Source: Thoreauomyces humboldtii
Lineage: Eukaryota; Chytridiomycota; Chytridiomycetes; Spizellomycetales; Powellomycetaceae
Direction: 5' to 3'
Length of the DNA: 32,408 bases
Assembly (NCBI GenBank): GCA_027596035.1
Contig: JADGJA010000153.1
Coordinates: 3,298-35,705, forward strand
Part shown: positions 21,482 through 32,408 of the stretch, one piece after another
Position numbering within the stretch: position 1 is the first letter of the stretch
Layout: each line of letters begins with the position of its first letter
Notes under the pieces: model-generated
What the model saw: the letters and a program-made list of their open reading frames with translations, nothing else
Told to the model about the DNA's origin: nothing
The model's database searches: none
Translations under genes and position numbers: made by a program

Positions 21482-21962
21482 TAGTGGGAATATTCAGGAT
21501 TGGGAGTGTGGAGTGGAGTAGGTGATTATCGGAAATGCAAGAAGATAAGAATACGCTTGGGGGGCAGGATCCTACGCCCCAGTCCAGTTAAGATATACGC
21601 CTGGGATGAGGGATGCGGAGGGAATGACTATATATTATATATCGTAAAGTATGGATGCGAACAGGTGTGTGTGTTGGGAAGAAGGGCAGCCAAGCTACAG
21701 TAGAAGCAGAGAAGGACGCGCCTCCCTCCCTGCGCGGAACCTGGAAAAGAAGGGAGATCGACGCGTCTCGGCCAAGAGCGTCGGAAGAGCGCGTGCATGT
21801 CCACGCCAGCTGTCGAAAGAAGGCGCCTCCGCACAGCCTCTCCGCCCAGCCTCCGCCCCCGCGGGCAAAACGGAGATTTGGAAAATTGAATGCGCAGCAA
21901 CGGCCTCCGGACCTGGCCATCCGAAGTTCTACTCTTGGATTCCGAACCAATGTAAAGAAGCG
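21482..21962. promoter_or_regulatory. Shared divergent promoter region (GH76 / ELO)
   Basis: 481 bp between two divergent starts. An AT-rich core tatatattatatatcg near 21629-21645 could serve as a TATA-like element for either gene. No gene is seen. Confidence 0.35.
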
Positions 21963-23005
21963 ATGGTCGCTTCATCATTCTCAGACTTGCAGTGGATCTA
22001 CAACGTCACCCCCTTGTCAAGTCTTCAGGTATACATGACGGCACGAGAGGGTGCGACGCCAGCTGGTTTCGACCAGGACGACGCTTAACCCAGTTGTACT
22101 TCTTCAGGCCATCGTCGTCACGTGGCTCCTGTATGCCGTTACGATCGTCGGGCTACGAGCATGGATGCGAGATCGGCAGCCCTTCGCGCTGAAGACTGCG
22201 ACGACCATGCATAACATCGTACTATGCGCAGCGTCGGGTGCCATATGCATCGGCATGGTTCGCGAGACGTCACGCCGCGCTCGGGTAACGCCGGTCCTCT
22301 GGCAAGCCGGACTGCCCTAGCATGAAGATTAATCGTTTTCCCCGTCCGTCCCGAAGACACGAGGGACTGACGACATCTTCTGCACAAACGACCAAAAGAC
22401 CTTGGCGGGTACTTGGACCGGCTGGATGTACCTATATTATCTGATGCGCTTCTACGAGCTCCTCGATACAGTGATCCTCGTTCTCAAGAAGGTGAGGATG
22501 AACGATCGTTCCAAGAGCCTGGTGTGTCCTCGAACTCACGAATGTTCATAGAAACCCCTCATCTTCTTGCACGTTTATCACCACGCCATCGTGATCCTGA
22601 TGGTCTGGACGTGGCTGCAGTATGGCATCGTCTTTTCTGCTCTCGGGAGTATTGCAAACACGGGGGTTCACGTCTGCATGTATTCGTACTACGCGGCACC
22701 AAGGTTCTTTCGAGCCTTGAAGGTAAGTCAAGATTGTTGGCGGTAACCTAGAAGATGGCAACCTTGCTGAGAGCTTTCGTTCCCATGACATCTCTCAGCC
22801 ATGGCTGACGTCCCTGCAGATCTTGCAGTTCTGTGCATCCTTCGTCCTCTCCGCGGTCTACCTGCGGAAAGGATGCTTCGGGAAGAGCCGCAGAGAAAGT
22901 TCCCTTGCCTTCGTCTTTTCGATGTGCGTGAACGCGTCCTTCTTGGCCTTGTTCGTGCACTTTTACAGAACCAACTACAATCGCGCTCGCCCCAAGAGGC
23001 TGTAA
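21963..23005 (+). CDS. ELO-family very-long-chain fatty acid elongase
   Basis: Five exons, 21963-22028, 22108-22284, 22357-22491, 22552-22722 and 22799-23005, give 251 residues in frame. The histidine box HVYHH is at residues 133-137. It is preceded by the family blocks YELLDTVILVLKKKPL and followed by NTGVHVCMYSYY and a run of further membrane segments. ELO proteins are the condensing (3-ketoacyl-CoA synthase) subunit of the ER elongation cycle. The C-terminus is basic (NYNRARPKRL), which fits ER residence. Yeast Elo1-3 usually have HWYHH and are over 300 residues long. This shorter HVYHH form is closer to animal-type ELOVL enzymes, so substrate class cannot be assumed. The boundary at 22285-22356 is the least certain because its acceptor (ccgaag) is weak. 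Confidence 0.85.
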
Positions 23006-23115
23006 TACGATCGATCATATTGACCCAAGACAAACAGCACATAGAAATTATGGGAAAAAGGGCAAAGAAATGGACATCATGAAAGTAGCTTCCGGGGAGG
23101 TTCTCTCTCTCTCTC

Positions 23116-23628
23116 TCATCGGTCTCCTCCCTCGCTCAGACCGGCGATGGAAGCGACCTTCTGGACGATTCCGACGGCCGTCTCGAGGGCGCGTCCAACA
23201 TATTTCTCGCCTCGCGAGAGTCCTTCGTGGAAGGGAGACCCCGAATTGCCGGATGCGGAGGGCTGCTCCTGCTGCTCGTTGGCGTCACGATGGTTCTGGT
23301 GGTGGTGGTGGTGATGGTGGTGGTGGTGACGGTGCGGGAAGGCGAGGACCTCCTCGTCCGCCTGAGGGGAACCGTTGCTGCGCGAAGGAATCTCGCGTTC
23401 GGGGGAGGCATACGCGTCCTGTCGTCCGATGGGTGGAGACGGACGACGGTCCTCCTCGTCGAGCACGACGGTAGGCTCGAAGTTTGGGTTGTGCAGTGGA
23501 GTGGGTCCAGGGGCCACGAGGTCGGCCAGATCCGGCATGGGCGAGATGGTGGAATGGAGTGGTGCGAAGTGCTCGTTCAAGCCTGCGACGGATGCTTCGA
23601 TGGGAGTGGGAAACTCGGATGGATCCAT
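23116..23628 (-). CDS. Small His-rich protein of unknown function
   Basis: A single-exon minus-strand frame starts at the ATG at 23628 (MDPSEFPTPIEASVAGLNEHF) and gives 170 residues. It has an acidic patch (VVLDEED), a Ser/Pro-rich middle, ten consecutive histidines encoded mostly by CAC, then a Gln/Glu-rich stretch. A C-terminal amphipathic-looking segment follows (YVGRALETAVGIVQKVASIAGL). No family is recognised. The His run could bind metal, or could simply be a CAC microsatellite in a disordered linker. It converges on the ELO gene with 110 bp between stops and is divergent from RBD2. Confidence 0.5.
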   Translation of the reverse strand: MDPSEFPTPIEASVAGLNEHFAPLHSTISPMPDLADLVAPGPTPLHNPNFEPTVVLDEEDRRPSPPIGRQDAYASPEREIPSRSNGSPQADEEVLAFPHRHHHHHHHHHHQNHRDANEQQEQPSASGNSGSPFHEGLSRGEKYVGRALETAVGIVQKVASIAGLSEGGDR

Positions 23629-24017
23629 TGCGATGCTAAAAAAAAAGGGAGTCAAGAGCTGTGGAAGACTGTGTGATGGACTTGGGAGCCTCGCAATTGT
23701 CTGGAGATGGGATGGGAATGCAAGCGAAGATAACGCGGTGGGAATAATCTTTTGCGGGATGGGGGACACTGGCACGAGCCAGTCACTCTTCAGAGTAAGT
23801 CATGGGAACGAAAGCTCTGACTCCGGCGTCCTCCGACTCTCCGAGATGTTTTCCTCCTAGCAAAGCGGTGGCTGTGCACTGCTTCTTTGGGTCCAAATAA
23901 GGGCAAAGTGGAAACGGGAAACGGGGGATGGATGACCCAGCAAAGTGTTCCCAAGTGTTCCCCCGCGTCTCCCATCAACCGCAAGTGAGACCGACCGATC
24001 TCGTGCTCAACCACACA
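23629..24017. promoter_or_regulatory. Shared divergent promoter region (His-rich protein / RBD2)
   Basis: 389 bp between two proposed divergent starts. No gene or named element is seen. Confidence 0.3.
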
Positions 24018-25317
24018 ATGTCCTCACCTCATCTTCCTGGTCCTTCTTCTCCCGCGCGCTCAGCGAACTCAGCGAACTCTCAGCAGCAGCAGAGTTTCTC
24101 CTCGGGCCCGGGTCCGCAGCGGCGTCTTACCCTTCGCGAACGAGCGACGGCGTTTGCAGCAACCGCAGCTCGACATGTCCTTGCCACCCTCGCCACCCTT
24201 CCCTCTGGCACTGTCTTTGTCTTGCTCCTTTGTCTAGGGCTGCACATCCTGTCGTATCCATTCTCGTTCCTGGGAAATGCAGGGTGTCTGGCTGCCAATG
24301 CTTACATCTCCTCGCCCATATCGAACGTCCTAAAGCTGCTCTCCAACCACTTCCTCCACGTCGGATGGTGGCACCTCATCATGAACTCTATGGCGTGGCC
24401 ATCCTTTGCGGTCCCACTGGAGCAAGAGCTCGGCACCTACCAGTTCATGCACGTCATTCTGTTGCTGTCGCTTGTCAGCAGTTTCATCTATGTTCTCGTC
24501 GGTGCCTTCTTCGGTCTGATGATCACTCAGTTCGGCGCCGCTTGCTCCGAAGGACTGTCTGCCCTGATCTTTGCGTTGCTCACCATTGAAGCCTCCCATG
24601 CCCGTGGTCTCTTCGAGCGCCTACAGTGAGTGCACTTGCGGCATCTGACCGAAGAACGACGCGCGCACTGGTTTACCTGATCAAATCACAGTCTCGGACC
24701 CTACGAAGTTCCAGGACCAGCGTTCCCTTGGTTGATATTTGGACTGTCATCGATCTTCATGCCCTTTGCATCATTTGTTGGGCACCTGTCTGGCGTCCTG
24801 GCGGGCACTCTTTGTGAGTGCGATCGTTTTTTCGACATTCGCTTGCACGCAACTGACAGTTCACCAGATTCACATGGGTTACTTAATTTTCTCCACCTTC
24901 CGCCAAGAACTCTGGATGCTCTGCAAGACGCGCGCATCTTCAAGTGGGTATCCAACGCCCCCCGATTCGTTCCGCACCCCGCGGCGCTCTCCCTGCCCAC
25001 CACCAATGGCAGCCGCAGCCCGTACGTTGCCTTGCGATGTCGAGAGCCTGGAAAGCTCCCCTGCTCACATTTCGTCATGTCCACTCAGATCACAATCCCA
25101 AGGAGGATTCCTGAACACCTTGCGGAATCCCTTCGGGGGCTCCTCGACGCGTTACGCTCCCGTAGGGACCATGTTCGGGGAGGCAGGGGACGACGATAAC
25201 CCTCTTTTGTGGGATGAGGACGAGGAACTGGATGCGGGTATAGAGGACCTTGGCCCCTCCGAGGCTGCCGTCCAAGAGGAAGGGGCCGATGCGGATACTC
25301 TGGCAGAGCGACCATAG
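24018..25317 (+). CDS. RBD2: Rbd2-type rhomboid serine protease
   Basis: Four exons, 24018-24625, 24692-24813, 24868-25021 and 25089-25317, give 370 residues. The first ~40 residues are disordered, followed by a rhomboid core. Seen in order are membrane segment 1 (LPSGTVFVLLLCLGLHIL), NHFLHVGWWHLIMNSMAW, the catalytic serine at residue 181 in CSEGLSALIFALL, and the catalytic histidine at residue 234 in FVGHLSGVLAG. Rbd2-type rhomboids cut membrane proteins in the Golgi or endosomal system. In fission yeast and moulds Rbd2 takes part in SREBP cleavage. The C-terminal tail is cytosol-like and acidic (NPLLWDEDEELDAG). The exon-3 acceptor at 24867 was chosen because it restores the family-like tail frame (SHGLLNFLHLPPRTL); an acceptor 8 nt earlier keeps a different open frame. 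The start is fixed only by reading frame. Confidence 0.82.
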
Positions 25318-25429
25318 GGGCGCAAAATCGCATTTTTGAAACGCATCCTGTAACAATACACCACGTGAGCAAGACGGTATATCCGGCATTGGTAGCGGAC
25401 TTCTGCAAGTGCACACCATGGGCCGGTCG

Positions 25430-26883
25430 TCATATACAGCCAAATAGAGCTCGCCACCACGGCGTTGTCGAACGCGTCAGATTCCGACCATCCCAAATTC
25501 TGACCGTCTGATCGCCAGAACCACTATAGACCAAGCCGTTATGAAATCGGATGCAGTACACTTGAAAGAACGCGGTCAGCTTTCCTGTGATCTCAGGGAC
25601 CGCCGCTGAGGGGTGCAACCTACCACCGTCGGTATGGCCATCGAAGATCGCGATGCACTCTCCACTCTATCCAACAGGTCGGACCATCAGTTGCGCTCTT
25701 TCCCGCCATGTACTGCAGTGCATGTTACGACTGACCTTGATCCGAAAACATCGGATCGTCTTGTCGTAAGATCCTGAAAACACGACGTCGGCTACCGCGT
25801 GTAGGGTCTCTATTCCGGCTGTATGTGCCGTGATCACCCGAATGGTCTTCGTCGTCTTTAGGTTCCATATTCGTAGAGTTGTATCCATGCTTCCGCTTAT
25901 CAAGAGTTCGCGGAGGACCTGGAGGCATTGTATGCCGTCCTTGTGTCCGCTAAAAACGGAGACCGCTTCTCCAGTCTAGCGTGGTCATGCTATCAGCAAA
26001 CACAGGACCAGCTTGAATAGTCAGTTTTAAAAAATCTTACTGATCTAGACCACTGCACTATGGTGCCGTCCCTGGAACATGCATAGTTGAGAAACGAAGG
26101 CTTCTTCCCAGCAGCACATCTTCCTTCCTACCAGCTGCCACTGAAAACGTCCGTATCCGTAACGTCCAGAGCATTCACGATGTTGGTATGGCCTTTGAAG
26201 ATATGCATCGGTTTCCCCGTCTGTAACCATTTGCCCGTTCAGATCCCTGAGATCGTACAATACCCAAGGCGTTCTGACAGACCTCCAGATTCCAGCTCCG
26301 TAGCGCAGTGTCCCAGGATCCGCTGAATGCTCGCTTCCCCCTGATTCGAACACACGATATCGTATTCGAGTGCCCTTCGAAAGTCCTCACCAACTTTCCG
26401 GTCTCCACGTCCCACATCCTCAGAGTCTTATCTCCTGAAGCCGAGAGAACCTGGAGCGGTCGACCTGGTATCGTGACGCACGACAAAGCGTAGACCGGTC
26501 CGCCATGTCCTTCCAACGACGACGTCTGCGACATGACGGCCGTCGCTTCTCCTTTCACCGGTAGACTGGCTGTCAGATCCCATGCCCGTATCGTTTGGTC
26601 GTGGGAGCCCGTCACGATCGTGGTACTCTGCGAAGCAGCGGGGGAGGACGCTGCCGCGTCCAACGGAGTTACACGGCCCGTGGTCCTCTGCCCCTTGCGA
26701 GCTGACCCTTGCGTGTTGTCGGGTCCGTGCACGTCGATGCTGTAGACGGTGCCTTTGTGACCACGGAACACTCCGAGGCAAGGTCTGGACTTTTTCGGTT
26801 GCTGTCAGGTTTCGCCTTGTTTGGCTCCTAAGAGCAAACTTGCTCACCTTCTTCCCGGTTTGCGCTGGGGGTGTGGGTCCCAT
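25430..26883 (-). CDS. WD40 beta-propeller protein
   Basis: Seven minus-strand exons, 26883-26848, 26801-26283, 26220-26132, 26071-26041, 25975-25736, 25666-25624 and 25560-25430, join in phase. They give 362 residues made almost wholly of WD40 repeats. Repeat cores seen in order are FRGHKGTVYSIDV...IVTGSHDQTIRAWDL, GHGGPVYALS...SASGDKTLRMWDV, GHSNTISCVRI...SGSWDTALRSWNL, GHTNIVNALDV...SGSWDGTIVQWS, GHKDGIQCLQV...SGSMDTTLRIWNL, AHTAGIETLHA...SGSYDKTIRCFRI and GHTDGVYCIRF...SGSGDQTVRIWD. That makes seven blades, one full propeller. There is no extra domain to name its complex. The fourth repeat is rebuilt only if the 59-nt intron 26131-26072 is removed, which supports the model. The partner and role are unknown. 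Confidence 0.8.
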
Positions 26884-27483
26884 CAGTGGAGTATCTGGCT
26901 TATGAAGAGACCTTGAGTAATCTGGAAATACTGTAAAAGTCTTGTATGAATATCTAAAGCCTGGGCTGCTTGCGGAAAACCTGGACGGAGGGATGCACGA
27001 ACTCGAATTTGGACAGCGGAGTTGCTGGGAGCCTGGGGCTTGAGACGAAGCTGATCTTCTCTTCGATTGCCTGGTATTAGATCAATACAAAGTACACGCA
27101 GGACGGTGGGCTACTAAAGCATGTCGATTGACGGGCCGGAATCCTACAATCTACAAGTACTGGGGATTGTCTGTATCATAAAAAGTTTTTAGGGAACCAA
27201 ATGGCAATTGGTGGTTAGAAGTCGTTCGTCCTGCACGGTGCTCTACTACCGCGTTCGACCAGGCCAGATACTTCTGAAGCATGACACTGAACCAACGATA
27301 TCGTTACCGTACTCGTCTGTTTGTAACTTTCGGATATGTGCTGCCGAAAGCCTTTCTCGGACTCGGCCGGACAACAAACCGGATGGCTTCCCCATTTCTT
27401 TCCTCCTCTCGTTCCTCGTTCCAGCTCTTGCCAATCCCCTCCCCTCCATCCAGACCCGCCACCGAGAGCATCTCGCAAACGAA
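26884..27483. promoter_or_regulatory. Shared divergent promoter region (WD40 / MCM3)
   Basis: 600 bp between the two proposed divergent starts, the longest such gap in the window. I see no gene. I did not find an ACGCGT cell-cycle box close to the MCM3 start. An untranslated first exon of either gene could be here. Confidence 0.35.
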
Positions 27484-30981
<3,498 letters not shown>

Positions 30982-31175
30982 AGTGCTGGGTCGGGACTCC
31001 TTTTCGCTTTCTGATTGCTTTTCGCTTTTCGCTTGTATCTATCTATTCCTTTGTACTTTTCAATTTCCAAGATGTATTCTATAGCAAAACACGAGGCAAT
31101 TAGGCCGCGCAAGATGGTGAAATTTGAAGGGAAGCAAGCGGCAGTACGTGTTAAATAGTTGTAATAGCGAAGAGA

Positions 31176-32376
31176 TTACGCTACTTTCTTGCTGGTGTTC
31201 GTATATCCCGAACCCAAACACGTAAGGATGACGGTCTGATTAGCATGGTCGGGAGTGATCTTGAAGGTTATTCCGAGGAACTGTTTGATGTCGCGTAGGT
31301 ATTGGATGCTGTGAGAGAAGGGAAATGGATGCATCAGTGTCCAAGCGATTCGCCGATCCCTCAACCCTCGCATGCCAACTCACGTGAATGGAGACAACGC
31401 TGAGATCCGGATCTTGCCAACGTCTTCCGGACCCAACGCCAGGAAGAGGACGCCGAGCCACTGACTGGTGGTGTCGAAACATCCTCCCTTCTGGATCTCC
31501 TGCAGCAGTCTTCGTGCGGTGTGGATCCCGAGGTCCTCTGGGGTCGGAAAGTGATAGTCGTTGACCAGCATGTTCTCCCCGCCTCTCGTGCTCTCCTCCA
31601 CCTCCTCCCCGTCCACCCCCGCCGTCCCCGGTCTCCGGGGCTGGAAGGCGCACTCGGCCGAGATCAACCCTCCCGTGGTGGTCTCGGCCACCAACGTGAG
31701 ACCGTATCCGGGCGACGCTCCGCTCTCGGCGCCCTTGTAGACGTCGGTGTAGACGTACACGTCCGGGATGTACCGCGTGAGCATGCCTCGGGAGGCTTCC
31801 GTGACCCGGTTGGCCATCTGGGGGGACACTCGCGTGGCGTACGCTATCCCTCGGATCCGCTTGATCTGCCCTTCCTCCACGAACTGGACGGCCTTGAGCT
31901 GTCGGACCACCGGACATCGAAAGTACACCTCCCCGCCACCCTTGGGAGGAGCTCCTCGTCTGCTGATCTGTGGGGAAGTTCGTCCAGTGAGTGCGGGGGT
32001 CCCGCAGCGAAGGGAAACGATAAAGAACGAAAAACAACGAAACGAGGGCAACACACCTTCAACTCCAGGTCCTCCTCCACTCCGAAGCGCTTGAGATGCG
32101 GGAGCAGCAAGGTTCGGACGGAGTCGACCGAGATGTCGACGTTGTCGTTGGTCACGCCGGTGAGGGTGAGCTGCAGTGGGTGCTTGCCGAAGGGCGCCAG
32201 CGCGATCAGCGGTTCCAGGAAGTATCCGATGGCTCGGGAGGGGGGACAGTCGTGCTTGACCTTTCCTCCCATGATCACTCCGGGACGGTACACCACGCTG
32301 GTACCCGTGTAGGAGATCTCGATGGTGGCGCCGTTGGTGACCTTTTCCAGAAGACGAAGGAAACTCGCCTCGTAAT
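31176..32376 (-). CDS. RCL1: Rcl1, cyclase-like rRNA processing factor (5' part outside window)
   Basis: Three minus-strand exons are visible: 32376-32057, 31967-31384 and 31308-31176. The exon before them lies beyond the right edge, and bases 32377-32408 are intron. Family blocks are DYEASFLRLLEKVTNGA, YRPGVIMGGKVKHDCPPSRAIGYFLEPLIALAPFGK, TNDNVDISVDSVRT, RRGAPPKGGGEV and FTIQYLRDIKQFLGITF. Rcl1 has the fold of RNA 3'-terminal phosphate cyclase but no cyclase activity. It works with Bms1 and the U3 snoRNP in early cleavages of the 18S pre-rRNA in the nucleolus. The RRGAPPKGGGEV block places it in the Rcl1 branch rather than with RtcA. It ends convergently with MCM3. Confidence 0.93.
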
Positions 32377-32408
32377 CTGAAACGTCAAAAGAGAGATCCG
32401 ACGTGGGC

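Overview
The window is eukaryotic and almost certainly from a fungus, most likely a dikaryon and probably an intron-rich basidiomycete. The gene content points this way: a vacuolar TRP channel of the Yvc1 type, a GPI-anchored GH76 (Dfg5/Dcw1) mannosidase, RMD1/DUF155, Rbd2, Sld3, Mcm3, Nop10 and Rcl1. Genes are cut by many short GT-AG introns (about 50-130 nt), and Mcm3 alone has 14 exons. The species cannot be named from this sequence.

Layout, left to right. 1-2769 (-): low-complexity protein running off the left edge. 3249-5324 (+): RMD1/DUF155 gene with an apparent 7-nt deletion. 5529-7985 (-): Yvc1-like channel with an apparent +1 frameshift. 8476-12741 (+): large Sld3/Treslin replication-initiation protein. 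12742-15036: no gene, but microsatellites, short direct repeats and a degenerate tandem array of about 61 bp. 15851-17032 (+): uroporphyrinogen decarboxylase copy broken by about six indels and lacking its 3' end. 17365-17885 (-): possible new two-exon gene. 19229-19494 (+): NOP10. 19996-21481 (-): GH76 protein. 21963-23005 (+): ELO-family elongase. 23116-23628 (-): His-rich small protein. 24018-25317 (+): Rbd2 rhomboid protease. 25430-26883 (-): WD40 protein. 27484-30981 (+): MCM3. 31176-32376 (-): 3' part of RCL1, running off the right edge.

Most neighbours are divergent pairs sharing a 390-600 bp promoter region (2769/3249, 7985/8476, 21481/21963, 23628/24018, 26883/27484) or convergent pairs with short 3' gaps (5324/5529, 30981/31176). 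No operon-like or biosynthetic cluster is seen. Two proteins act in the same process, origin licensing and firing (Sld3/Treslin and Mcm3), and two in rRNA maturation (Nop10 and Rcl1). These look like ordinary housekeeping neighbours.

The most notable observations are the animal-like N-terminal region on the Sld3 protein, the clustered breaks in the heme gene, and the ~61-bp degenerate minisatellite. Exon boundaries were placed by hand from splice signals, reading phase and family motifs. Frameshifts could be sequence errors, although MCM3, RBD2, ELO and the WD40 gene all splice into clean frames.
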